Source of the DNA: an uncultured Eubacteriales bacterium
Lineage (GTDB): Bacteria > Bacillota > Clostridia > Lachnospirales > Lachnospiraceae
Direction: 5' to 3'
DNA: 64,000 nucleotides
Assembly (NCBI GenBank): GCA_900319795.1
Contig: ONPU01000004.1
Coordinates: forward strand, 1 to 64,000
Within the stretch, counting starts at the first letter, position 1. Each line of letters begins with the position of its first letter. The notes beneath the pieces were generated by a model. That model was not told the DNA's origin, did not search any database, and saw only the letters and a list, made by a program, of their open reading frames with translations. The position numbers and the translations under genes were made by a program. Positions 15,952-24,600 of the stretch are shown here, one piece after another.

Positions 15952-17970
15952 TTACTTCACTTTCACCTTGACGGTTACTGCTTTACTGGCGCTTTTGTAT
16001 TCCTTATCACCGGATGCAGTCACCTGAACCGTCAGTTTATAGGTGCCTTTCTTTGTTTTTTTCTTTACCGTAATCTTGCCCGCTTTACTGATAGTCAAAT
16101 TTGTAGCGCCGCCTGTCTTCTTAAATGTCAGCGTTCCTTTCGCATTCTTAATCGTAAAGGCTTTCGTCTTAGCAATTGTTTGCTTCTTCTTTTTCAGCTT
16201 AGATGCTTTCAGACTCGGCTTCTTTGCTGTCACAGTCAGATTCTGCGCTTTCTTAGGCAGTTTGGCGATGGTTTTTGTTTCCTTTTTGCCGCAGCGGGAG
16301 CAGGTTCTTGTCAAAGTTCCGGTGGCGGTGGTTGTAGCAGCCTTTGTAACACTCCAACCACCCCAGTTATGTCCAAGAGCAGGGAGTGTTTTCTTAGCCC
16401 GAAGGATTTCGCCGCACGTGGAGCACTTGGTTTCCGCTGTATAACCCGCTTTCGTGCAGGATACATTTTTTGCGGGTATTGTCTGGGGCGTGTGGGTATG
16501 GTAGATGAGGGTGATATCGGAATCAAACTTTAATTCATATGCTGATTCAAGATAAGCATACCATTCTACATTGTCACTAGTTTCATGCCAACCATTCTTA
16601 TAAACATTTACTAAATCCGGACATTGGCTCACATCCAGACTTGTCAGCTGATTGGAATAACAGTAAATTCTCCGCAAAGCCGCGTTTTTACTTACATCCA
16701 GGCTCGTCAGCTGATTGGAATCACAGCATAAAGCACCCAGATTCGTGTTCTTGCTCACATCCAAACTTGTCAGCTGATTTCCACTACAGTAAAGACTATA
16801 CAATGCTGTATTCTTGCTCACATCCAGGCTTGTCAGCTGATTTCCCCTACAGCCAAGTCCACTCAATGCCGTGTTCCTGCTCACATCCAAGCTTGTCAGC
16901 TGATTGAAATCACAGTCAAGTAAACACAATGCCGTGTTCCTGCTCACATCCAGGCTTGTCAGCTGATTGTATCCACAATAAAGATCTTCTAATGCCATGT
17001 TCTTACTCACATCCAGGCTTGTCAGCTGGTTGGAAGCACAATTAAGTCTTTCCAGTGCCGTGTTCTTGCTCACATCCAGGCTTGTCAGCTGGTTGTATCC
17101 ACAATAAAGATCTTCTAATGCCATGTTCTTACTCACATCCAGGCTTGTCAGCTGGTTGTCCTCGCAATAAAGAGTTTCCAATGCTGTACAACCGCTCACA
17201 TCCAAGCTTGTCAACGGATTTTCACTACAACCAAAGCAGCTCAATGCCGTACACCCGCTCATATCCAAGTTTGTCAGTTGATTGCGATCACAATAAAGAA
17301 CTTCCAAGGTCTTACAACCGCTCACATCCAAGCTTGTCAGCGAGTTTAATTCACAATCAAGTCTCCAAATATTTTCAAAATACTCTACACCCTTTAACGA
17401 TGAAATTTCCTCTCCAGATGCATAAATCTCCGTCACCGCATCCCTTTCTTCTTTTGAAAAAGATCCATTTCCATCCTCATCGAATTCAGCAACAAGGTTT
17501 CTGAAATGCAGATCCGGAAAATGATTATCATCAATAGGTATATCATCAACATTTTCACCATCGATATCATCTTCTGCAAAAGCGCTCTCTCCGGAAGCTG
17601 CTTCCAGAAAAACTTCGTCCTCTGGCAGAGAATCTATTTCCTCAGTACTCTCTATAAAATCAACATCATTGTCTGGAGCCTCAGATCCGATTTCCTCTAT
17701 GTTCTCTTCTAAAGGATATTCAGCATCGCTTTCATCTTCTGAGATTAGTTCATCATCCGGAACCTCTTCTGAGTCATCGGAATCATTTTCCGAATAATCT
17801 GCTTCTTCAGGCGTTTCTGAAATCTCATCAAATACTTCATCCGGCTGCTCTTCTTCAAACATTATGCTTTCATCTTGCCCAACATCCGAGGCAATAGCCG
17901 AAACATTGCATGAACACACGCCGATCATCACAGATAGTAAAATAGCCGTCATTCTTCTTTGCCTTCTCAT
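15952..17970 (-). CDS. Secreted leucine-rich-repeat surface protein
   Basis: 672 residues. A signal peptide (about 1-28) is followed by a very acidic Asp/Glu stretch (to about residue 145), an EF-hand-like calcium loop (DEDGNGSFSKEE), then about 11 LRR units of 21 residues with consensus LTSLDVSKNTALxxLYCxxNQ. Next come two Cys/His-containing modules (CSTCGE, GHNWGGW, CSRCGKK) and a lysine-rich Ig-like C-terminus. There is no LPxTG motif or C-terminal membrane anchor. It probably acts in adhesion or protein binding at the cell surface. The start at 17970 is chosen because GAGGG is 6 nt upstream; the ATG two codons earlier abuts that site. Confidence 0.82.
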   Translation of the reverse strand: MRRQRRMTAILLSVMIGVCSCNVSAIASDVGQDESIMFEEEQPDEVFDEISETPEEADYSENDSDDSEEVPDDELISEDESDAEYPLEENIEEIGSEAPDNDVDFIESTEEIDSLPEDEVFLEAASGESAFAEDDIDGENVDDIPIDDNHFPDLHFRNLVAEFDEDGNGSFSKEERDAVTEIYASGEEISSLKGVEYFENIWRLDCELNSLTSLDVSGCKTLEVLYCDRNQLTNLDMSGCTALSCFGCSENPLTSLDVSGCTALETLYCEDNQLTSLDVSKNMALEDLYCGYNQLTSLDVSKNTALERLNCASNQLTSLDVSKNMALEDLYCGYNQLTSLDVSRNTALCLLDCDFNQLTSLDVSRNTALSGLGCRGNQLTSLDVSKNTALYSLYCSGNQLTSLDVSKNTNLGALCCDSNQLTSLDVSKNAALRRIYCYSNQLTSLDVSQCPDLVNVYKNGWHETSDNVEWYAYLESAYELKFDSDITLIYHTHTPQTIPAKNVSCTKAGYTAETKCSTCGEILRAKKTLPALGHNWGGWSVTKAATTTATGTLTRTCSRCGKKETKTIAKLPKKAQNLTVTAKKPSLKASKLKKKKQTIAKTKAFTIKNAKGTLTFKKTGGATNLTISKAGKITVKKKTKKGTYKLTVQVTASGDKEYKSASKAVTVKVKVK
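16620..17350 (-). repeat. 63-bp tandem repeats encoding the LRR array
   Basis: About 11.5 copies of a 63-bp unit (21 residues) inside the LRR gene. The segments 16967-17032 and 17093-17158 are identical over 66 bp at an offset of exactly two units, showing recent duplication or conversion. Copy number is likely unstable by slippage or recombination. Confidence 0.9.
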
Positions 17971-18022
17971 GTTCATCCCTCTCTTTTCTTGTTTATATAA
18001 TAGGTACTAAGAATCGCTTTGG

Positions 18023-18057
18023 AAAAAAAGCCACCCTGCCGTAAAGACAGAAAGGCT
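18023..18057 (-). terminator. Rho-independent terminator with T7 tract
   Basis: Minus-strand stem AGCCTTTCTG / CAGGGTGGCT (one mismatch, two wobble pairs) is followed by seven T. It lies upstream of the LRR gene and reads in the same direction, so it must end some other leftward transcript starting between about 18060 and 18340. Confidence 0.65.
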
Positions 18058-18133
18058 CATATTCAATCAATATTGCAGCTGAATGCCATCCACCCTCATT
18101 CGAAATAAGGCTTTAAAGCTTGCGTCTCTGCTT

Positions 18134-18292
18134 CTAGCAGAGTTGCCGAGTAAACGGTCCAACAGCGTTTACATTACTACTTACACTATGAACTACTATT
18201 CCATAGTGCTTTGGGTATTCCGAAAACAATTGATCAGAAGGAAGAATCGCCAAAGGCGCACTGAATAATGCAATAATATCTTTAATTTTCAT
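18134..18292 (-). CDS. Possible 52-residue peptide gene
   Basis: The ATG at 18292 is preceded by AAAGAGG at good spacing and reads 52 codons (MKIKDIIALFSAPLAILPSD at the start) to a TAG. A terminator lies about 80 nt downstream on the same strand. I recognise no family. The N-terminal half is hydrophobic and could be a leader or small membrane peptide. A noncoding transcript is an alternative reading of the same signals. Confidence 0.3.
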   Translation of the reverse strand: MKIKDIIALFSAPLAILPSDQLFSEYPKHYGIVVHSVSSNVNAVGPFTRQLC

Positions 18293-18403
18293 ACGTATGC
18301 CTCTTTCTGTCATATATATAGAGCCCTCATACTCTCATGCCGGCAGATTCTCAAAGCAGACTTTAAGAATCATCATTGATACAATTAAATAAGTCAAAAA
18401 AAA

Positions 18404-18438
18404 CCATAAAATCGGTTATACAAACCCCGATTTTATGG
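18404..18438 (-). terminator. Terminator of the recombinase gene
   Basis: A perfect 12-bp stem CCATAAAATCGG / CCGATTTTATGG, followed on the minus strand by a run of T. It starts directly at the recombinase stop codon. Confidence 0.85.
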
Positions 18439-19086
18439 CTATGCCATTGATTCAAAAAGTCTACTATCAGAATCACCCATCAATATGCATTTTTCTTTGT
18501 ATTCCCGCATCCATCTGCAAAATGTCGACTGACTAACCCCCAGCAATTCCGCTGCCTCGCGCTGAGTGAGGTTGCCCTTCAATGCAAGGATGCAATATTT
18601 TTCAAAATCTTCCGGCACTTCCATTGCTTTGCGCCCAAAATGTGTTCCTTTCGCAAGTGCCGCCGCGATTCCCTCCTTCTGCCTCTGGCGGATAAATGTC
18701 CGCTCCGTTTCCGCAACATAGGCGAAGATCTGCAGTACAAGATCTGCGATCAAGGTACCTGTCAGATTGTTGTCTTTGTTGCGGGTGTCAAGCAGATTCA
18801 TGTCCAACACCAGAATATCTGCGCCGATCTTTTGAGTGATCAGCCTCCACTGTTCCAGGATCTCGGTGTAGTTTCTTCCAAGTCGGTCTATACTTTTGAT
18901 GATCAGCAGGTCTCCGGAGCGAAGCTTTTTTATGAGTTTTCGGTATGCAGGCCTGTTGAAGTCTTTTCCGGATTGATAATCACAGAAAATCTGCTTTTCG
19001 GGGATCTGGAACTCTTTCAGAGCGAGGAGCTGACGGTCTACATTCTGGTCTTTGGAAGACACTCGGATGTAGGCGTATTGCTTCAC
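18439..19086 (-). CDS. Serine site-specific recombinase (resolvase/invertase family)
   Basis: 215 residues. The resolvase catalytic domain lies at about 1-140: YIRVSSKDQNVDRQ with the nucleophile S10 and Arg cluster, then IKSIDRLGRNY with the conserved Arg residues. A linker helix leads to a Hin-type C-terminal HTH (LTQREAAELLGVSQSTFCRWM, about 172-192). It would cut and rejoin DNA as an invertase or resolvase. No obvious invertible segment or res site was found beside it. The neighbouring AT-rich DNA and small HTH gene suggest a mobile element remnant. Confidence 0.88.
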   Translation of the reverse strand: MKQYAYIRVSSKDQNVDRQLLALKEFQIPEKQIFCDYQSGKDFNRPAYRKLIKKLRSGDLLIIKSIDRLGRNYTEILEQWRLITQKIGADILVLDMNLLDTRNKDNNLTGTLIADLVLQIFAYVAETERTFIRQRQKEGIAAALAKGTHFGRKAMEVPEDFEKYCILALKGNLTQREAAELLGVSQSTFCRWMREYKEKCILMGDSDSRLFESMA

Positions 19087-19215
19087 ATTCTACACCTCCT
19101 GTATTGTATTCCGGCCCCTCAATCCGGCACACCCCATATGCCTTTATACCGGTTTGTACTTCTATAATACAGCAGGCTTTTTGAACAATGACTATTTATT
19201 TTTCGATATCCATCA

Positions 19216-19485
19216 TTATTTCTTCTGGAGTTTCTTATAATACGCTAAATATCGATAGGCTGTTCTGGTACTGATTTCACTCCTCTCCACAATCTCTGTT
19301 ATCTTCATTCCGGTTTCCAGTTTCATAACAAAATCATTATACGAAGCCATCCATGCATCATCATGCTTTTTGCGGCCACCCAAATTTCGGGAGCGAAGTG
19401 CTTCATTCTCAGCTTTAAGAAGAGCAACTTCTTTTTCCAGTTCATCTATTCTTTTAAGCGCCGCGTCCAAACTATTTATCTTCAC
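19216..19485 (-). CDS. Small coiled-coil plus HTH protein
   Basis: 89 residues. An N-terminal coiled coil (LDAALKRIDELEKEVALLKAENEAL, about 5-29, written as parts of heptads) is followed by a basic linker (SRNLGGRKKHD) and a Hin-like helix-turn-helix (MKITEIVERSEISTRTAYRYL). It resembles short DNA-binding proteins found beside recombinases in Clostridia and could direct or regulate the recombinase 130 bp downstream. The promoter may lie in the AT-rich 19486-19560 segment. Function is inferred only from form and context. Confidence 0.6.
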   Translation of the reverse strand: MKINSLDAALKRIDELEKEVALLKAENEALRSRNLGGRKKHDDAWMASYNDFVMKLETGMKITEIVERSEISTRTAYRYLAYYKKLQKK

Positions 19486-19563
19486 TGTACTGCCACTCCG
19501 CTTTTTGACACTATTATAAGAGGATTTTGTCGTGCTGTCAATTTGGTTTTTGACAGCATACGC

Positions 19564-19661
19564 GCACCAGAGGGGTCTGGCACCAGTGGTTCAAATTGCA
19601 CCAAAGGGGTCAGGCACCGGTGGTGCATTCTGTACCACCGGTGCCTGACCCCTCTGGTGCA
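19564..19661. repeat. Family A palindromic repeats, cluster of three units
   Basis: Three units: 19564-19592, 19597-19627 and 19633-19661. The second and third are in inverted orientation and could pair over about 29 bp. They sit just beyond the stop of the RsiV-like gene and upstream of the small HTH gene. Confidence 0.9.
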
Positions 19662-19672
19662 CTTCGGCATCT

Positions 19673-21178
19673 TCATCCGACAAACATGATCCCGTCGAAG
19701 ATCTCCTCAATATCAATCCCGTCGATTGTCTGCGGCCAGGACTCTTTATTCACCTCCACACGGGCGATGCGGCCGTTATCCACGAGCTCCAGATCGACTA
19801 TGGATTCGGCATCGGTGCGGAGCATCCTCAACTGTGTGCCGGCCGGAACTGTTATATTTCCGATAACATTTCCTTCCTCATCAGCCTCATCGCAATTGAG
19901 CTCCGTCTTTGTCGTGAGGAACCTCTCGCCGAGAATCTCAAACCAGGGTTCCTTTGCTTCCGGTTTTCCGTCAGAACCGATCCGATACGCGCGCTGAATC
20001 CCAGTTGTGCCGAGCAGGTTACAGTCTGTGCTAAGGAGCAGGTCCTCCGGGTCCGTCATTGCCGCCGTCGTTGTAAGACCCGTTTGTTCCATATACAATG
20101 TGGCACGCCCCAGATCGACAAGGCCGCAGCGCTCCGGTACATCGGCAAGGTGATAGATATCAAAACCACGATAGTCATCATCGATCCGATATTCCAGATA
20201 GAGATACTCTTCCCCGTTGGTCTTGAAATAGGTGGGATGAATCGAATACGTATTGATATCTTTGTCAAACTCCGTTTGCTGACCGTCCAGCTCAATGGTG
20301 ACGCTGTCATAATTATCATATTCTGAACGTGTTCCGTATACGGCAATCTCCCTTCCTCCGACTTTCACAGGATGGTTCAGCGGGAACTCCATACCATAAT
20401 TTTCCGGAACCAGAGCAATGTCGTCGGCAAAGAGTGAATCATTTCCCTCATAAGGAATCAGAACCGTCTGAGCACCGATGGCATAGGCTCCGAGTGTATA
20501 TTCATTGAAATAGCAGGTAACACCCTCATAACTGGCAGTCCAGACCATGTCATTTAACGGAGTTTCTTCGAAATACTGTTCCGTAAGATCCTTCTCCACT
20601 TCCGGATATTCACTGTAGACCTGTTCTTTTACGAGCGTCCTGAACGCCTCTTCATCCTTCACCGCATCACTCAACGCAAGCTTCTGCCCGTTTGCCGTGT
20701 CAAAGTTCACGGTGCTGTACCCTTCATATCCGTGAGCTCCTCCGGTATAGCCGGTGGTTAGGTTCAGAATCGAAACAATATTGCTGTCGGATCTGACGAC
20801 GTAATAGGTCCCCGTATCCGTAAATGTCGTATCGTAATCCGGGTCTTCCTCGAGCCGGTCCTTCGCACTTTCCAAAATGCTCTGATAGGTCTCTTTCGAA
20901 ATCTTGCTCTGTTCTTCATTCATTTCGGAAAATGCCTTCGCCAGCTCCGGATAAGCCGCTTCTGACTCTTCGGACAGCACTGCCTGCGGAATGATGGATT
21001 CCGCAGTATAACGGTTCTTCTCCTCGTCCCGCTCATGCTCCAAAAGAAATCCGGTGTAAATCCTCGGCGTTACATCTTTCGAAGCCCCATCGGCCTCTGC
21101 CGCGAACGCCGGCGCCGCCATTCCTGAAATCAATGCAGCCGTAAGCACTGCCGCTGCAATAATGTTCTGCTTCTTCAT
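19673..21178 (-). CDS. Secreted RsiV-like protein (DUF4163/DUF3298 type)
   Basis: 501 residues with a signal peptide (about 1-27, AAPAFAAEA). Residues about 40-250 match the PdaC/RsiV-type domain pair: the helical ETYQSILESAKDRLEED segment, then TTGYTGGAHGYEGYSTVNFD and GQKLALSDAVKDE, which are hallmarks of that family. The C-terminal half (about 255-501) looks like an extra beta-rich domain. RsiV binds lysozyme and PdaC is a peptidoglycan deacetylase, but here there is no polysaccharide deacetylase domain and no transmembrane anti-sigma segment. A binding or inhibitory role at the wall is possible. Confidence 0.72.
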   Translation of the reverse strand: MKKQNIIAAAVLTAALISGMAAPAFAAEADGASKDVTPRIYTGFLLEHERDEEKNRYTAESIIPQAVLSEESEAAYPELAKAFSEMNEEQSKISKETYQSILESAKDRLEEDPDYDTTFTDTGTYYVVRSDSNIVSILNLTTGYTGGAHGYEGYSTVNFDTANGQKLALSDAVKDEEAFRTLVKEQVYSEYPEVEKDLTEQYFEETPLNDMVWTASYEGVTCYFNEYTLGAYAIGAQTVLIPYEGNDSLFADDIALVPENYGMEFPLNHPVKVGGREIAVYGTRSEYDNYDSVTIELDGQQTEFDKDINTYSIHPTYFKTNGEEYLYLEYRIDDDYRGFDIYHLADVPERCGLVDLGRATLYMEQTGLTTTAAMTDPEDLLLSTDCNLLGTTGIQRAYRIGSDGKPEAKEPWFEILGERFLTTKTELNCDEADEEGNVIGNITVPAGTQLRMLRTDAESIVDLELVDNGRIARVEVNKESWPQTIDGIDIEEIFDGIMFVG

Positions 21179-21299
21179 GGGTAAGTCCCCCTTTCTTCTC
21201 TCTATGCGTCAGTATAACTGTTTTTCCTGTTTTTTCCGGACCTTGATGTCCTCTCTGTCTATATAGACCGGAACTGATACTGCCTGGTCACACCCATTT

Positions 21300-21364
21300 T
21301 GCACCAGAGGTGCCTGGCACCTGTGGTGCAATCTGCACCATAGGGGTCTGGCACCTCTGGTGCA
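21300..21364. repeat. Family A palindromic repeats, two units
   Basis: Units at 21300-21330 and 21334-21364, both 31 bp. They lie on the left side of the structured element. Confidence 0.9.
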
Positions 21365-21384
21365 GTTTCACCTCAGGCTCGATC

Positions 21385-21564
21385 TGAATTCCTTCGTTTC
21401 AAACTACTTTTGAGGCGCCTTTAGGGATTGACGAGACGAGCTGCTTAGTAAGACTTGGGAGCGAAGGGGCTCCCCGGTCCGAGGGGAGACCCGAAAGCGA
21501 GTTAGTCGCACTTAGCAGGTGGCTCGGCAACCCGTTGCCGGGTAGTTTGAAACGATGGAATTCA
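21385..21564. ncRNA. Candidate structured RNA or MITE-like element with 23-bp terminal inverted repeats
   Basis: Arms 21385-21407 and 21542-21564 are inverted repeats with one mismatch (core CGTTTCAAACTAC / GTAGTTTGAAACG). The 134 bp between them are GC-rich and full of nested complementarity: GGGAGC/GCTCCC near 21458-21473, GGTC/GACC, GACT/AGTC, CTGCT/AGCAG, and a perfect CGGCAAC-CCG-TTGCCG hairpin at about 21525-21540. This pattern fits a multibranched RNA closed by a long stem, or a miniature transposable element. I do not recognise a known RNA class. The strand is undetermined. No long reading frame within it looks real. Confidence 0.55.
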
Positions 21565-21592
21565 TGTCGGGCCGGGATAGCATAGGAGTAAG

Positions 21593-21657
21593 TGCACCAA
21601 AGGTGCCAGACCCCGGTGGTGCAAAATGCACCAAAGGTGCCAGGCACCTTTGGTGCA
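21593..21657. repeat. Family A palindromic repeats, two units
   Basis: Units at 21593-21623 and 21627-21657. The second is a perfect palindrome with 15-bp arms (TGCACCAAAGGTGCC) and abuts the stop codon of the ABC permease gene. Confidence 0.92.
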
Positions 21658-21658
21658 C

Positions 21659-24600
21659 TTACTCCACGGCCTTCAGTGACTCGGCCATGTTGATCTTTTC
21701 GAGTTTGCCCCGCATGACGAGATTGACCAGCAGCGTAAAGACGAACGTGAGCAGGATCGACATGGCGAAACTCTCCGGCCGGATCTTTCGCGGGAAGCAG
21801 ACGAGGTCTACGACGATCTTGGACATGACAAAGCGGTGCAGCGCGATTCCGAGGAACACGCCGGCTCCGGCGCCCATGACTGTGAGGACCATATTTTCCC
21901 GGAAAATGTAGTCCGAAGTTTCCCTCGAATAGAATCCCAGCACCTTGATGGTCGCGATCTCCCGCATGCGTTCGATGATATTGATGTTGGTAAGGTTGTA
22001 CAGCACGACAAATGCCAGCCCGCCGGCACTCGTGATCACGAGCAGCACCACGTAATTGAGCGCCTCCATCATGTCCGCGAGACGGTCCCGGAAATCTTTC
22101 AGGATCGTCACCGAAGAAGTGTCGTCCGCGGCGGCCAGTACGGCTTGCCCTTCGTAGACGTCCATGCCCTCCGGGAAGTTGACATAAAGTCCGTTCACAT
22201 CGCCCTCCGCGCCGCTTCCGCGAACCGTCTCCGGAGACACGATCACGTAATTGTAGACGTAATTCTCAAACACGCCGGAAACCGTCACGCGCATTTCCTT
22301 CATGTCCTCGTTGCGAAGCACGAACGGGTCCCCATCATGAAGGCCGTAGCGCTCCGCGATACTCATGCTGATGAGGGCCTCGCCGTCCGCCGGCAGCGGA
22401 AGCGGATTTTTCTTTCGGTCTCTCAGCGTGAAAAATTCCGAAATATCCTCATTTTCCTTCCCCGCAAATGCCACTACATCCACACTCTTCACCCTGCTTC
22501 CGATCTCCGCGTCCCAGGATCCGCGGATGAGCGGCACAAACGATGCCCCGATCTCCCGGATCGCCTCCTCAAGATCACGCGGCACCTCATCGCCGTCTCC
22601 GTTCCGGAAAATCAGCTCCGCGTTCGCCTTCTGAATCTCGTCGAACTGCGCTCCCGCGAATCCCCGGATCGAGTCCTTCAGACCGAAGCCGGTGAGCAGC
22701 AGCGCCATGCATCCGCCGATCCCGAGAATCATCATAAACAGACGTCTTTTATAGCGGAAAATGTTCCGCGCCGTCACTTTATGCATAAAATTCATTCGTT
22801 TCCAGATAAATGGAACATTTTCAAGAAATACCCTCTTCCCGGCCTTCGGAGCTCTCGGGCGCATGAGGCTGGCGGCATTTTCCGCAAGAGCGCTGCGGCA
22901 GGACAGATACGTGCTTCCGAGCGAGCAGGCAAGCGCCGCCGCAAGCACGCCCCCGAAAAGAAGCGGGTCGAAGTAATAGCGGAGCGGAATGGAAATGTAC
23001 ATCAACTGATACGCGTACCAGATCACGGCCGGGAAAAGGATCACGCCGACCACGTAGCCCGCCACGCACCCAAGGACCGCGGCGGTGCCGGAGTAAGTCA
23101 GGAAGCCGCTCATGATTTCATTTTCCGAATAGCCAAGGCCCTTTAAGACGCCCATCTGCCCGCGCTGCTCCTCCACCATCCGGCTCATCGTTGTCATGGA
23201 GACCAGAGCCGCCACAAGGATAAAAAACACGGGAAATACCGCGGCCACCTGCCCCACGATCTGCGAATCGCTCTCAAAACAGGCGTAAGCCACGTTCGTG
23301 TTCCGCGTAAGAAGCCAGGTGTCCGGTTCCTCAAGGTCGTCCAGTTCCTTCTGCGCATCGGAAATTTTGTCCTCCGCGTCCGCGATCTCGCGGTCGAAAG
23401 TCTCCTTGCCGTCCTCGTACTCCTTTACGCCGTCCTCATATTCTTTTTTGCCGTCTTCATATTCTTTGAGACCGTCCTCGTATTCCTTTTTACCGTCTTC
23501 ATATTCGCGGAGGCCGTCCTCGTATTCCTTCTTGCCGTCTTCATATTCTTTGAGGCCGTCTTCGTATTCTTTCAGGCCATCCTCATATTCCTTTTTGCCG
23601 TCTTCATATTCGCGGAGGCCGTCCTCATACTGCGCCTTACCCTCTTCATACGCGGCGCGGCCCGCCTCGAGCTTTGCCTCCGACTCCTTTAAGGTCGTGA
23701 GGCCCTCTTCATACTGCGCCTTCCCGGCTTTCCAGGCATTCAGGCCTTCCTCGTACTCGGCACGGCCCTGGTCGTATTTGACCAGTCCGTCCGCATAATC
23801 CTGCTGTCCCTTTTCAAACTGCGCAAGGCCTGCCTGATAGGCCGCATTTCCCTCCTTGTACTGGCGAAGACCCTCGTCATAGGCCGCCTTGCCACTCTCG
23901 TACTGCGCAAGACCTGCATCGTACTCCGCCTTGCCGCTCTTATACTCAGAAAGGCCCGCGTCATAGGCTGCCTGACCGGCCACCTGCTCCGCTTTCGCCT
24001 GCTCGATCTGCTGTCTCGCCGCCTCCGCCTCTTCTTCGGAAATGACACCCGCCGCCTCCGCAGCCGCCAGCTCTTCCTCCATTTGTCTGATCGCTGCGGC
24101 ACCCGCTTCGAGCAGGGCTGCATTTTCATCCAGAGCGTCCTTCGCGGCCTGAAGTTCCGCGTTGCTTGCGTCAAGCGTCTCCTTCGCCGCCGCAAGCTCT
24201 CCCTCTTTCTCATCAAGGGTCGCCTTTGCCGCTGCCAGTTCCGAGCCCGTCTCCGCCAGTGTTTTTTCGGACGCGTCCAGTTCCGCTTTGCCGCTGGTCA
24301 GTTCATTTTCCGCTTTTTCAAGCTCTTTCTTCGCTTTGTCCAGCTTCTTCTTGTTCGCGTCCAGTTCTTTTTTCGCCTTGGCCAGCTCGGCCTTTCCGCT
24401 TTGAAGCTGCGCCTCGCCGTCCCGGATTTCGGCCGCGGCACTGTCCAGCTCCGCCTTCGCGTCCGCCAGCTTCGCCTCCGCGTCGTCCAGCTCCTTTTTG
24501 CCGTCCGCGAGCTCTTTCTCCGCGTCTTTCAGCTCTTGTTCGCCGTCGGCGAGTTCCTTTTTCGCGTCTTCCAGTTCCTTTTTGCCGTCGTCGAGTTCCT

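Larger units (their letters stand above)
17971..18438. other. AT-rich 468-bp region without a large gene
   Basis: Between the LRR gene and the recombinase gene. It holds two leftward terminators (18023-18057 and 18404-18438), one possible 52-residue reading frame, and the LRR promoter region (minus-strand TATTATATAAAC near 17985-18000). Base composition is clearly more AT-rich than the flanking housekeeping genes, which suggests acquired DNA. Confidence 0.6.
21179..21658. other. 480-bp intergenic region with repeats and a structured element
   Basis: No credible gene lies between the RsiV-like gene and the ABC permease. The region holds four family A palindromes flanking a 180-bp inverted-repeat-bounded element. 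Confidence 0.8.

Noticed and set aside
16620..17350. Regular repeats that could be taken for a CRISPR array
   Set aside because: The 63-bp units are in frame, have no conserved-repeat/unique-spacer alternation, and encode a canonical LRR pattern.
18083..18268. Plus-strand 61-codon frame
   Set aside because: No ribosome binding site or family resemblance, and the terminators and likely promoter in the area all read leftward.
21399..21647. 82-codon minus-strand frame over the structured element
   Set aside because: It begins inside a family A palindrome, has no ribosome binding site, and its composition follows the stem sequences; treated as non-coding.
23298..23798. Plus-strand open frame rich in Ser/Tyr/Pro opposite the ABC permease
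   Set aside because: It is the antisense shadow of the 21-bp heptad repeats; it has no ribosome binding site and the permease frame is clearly the coding one.
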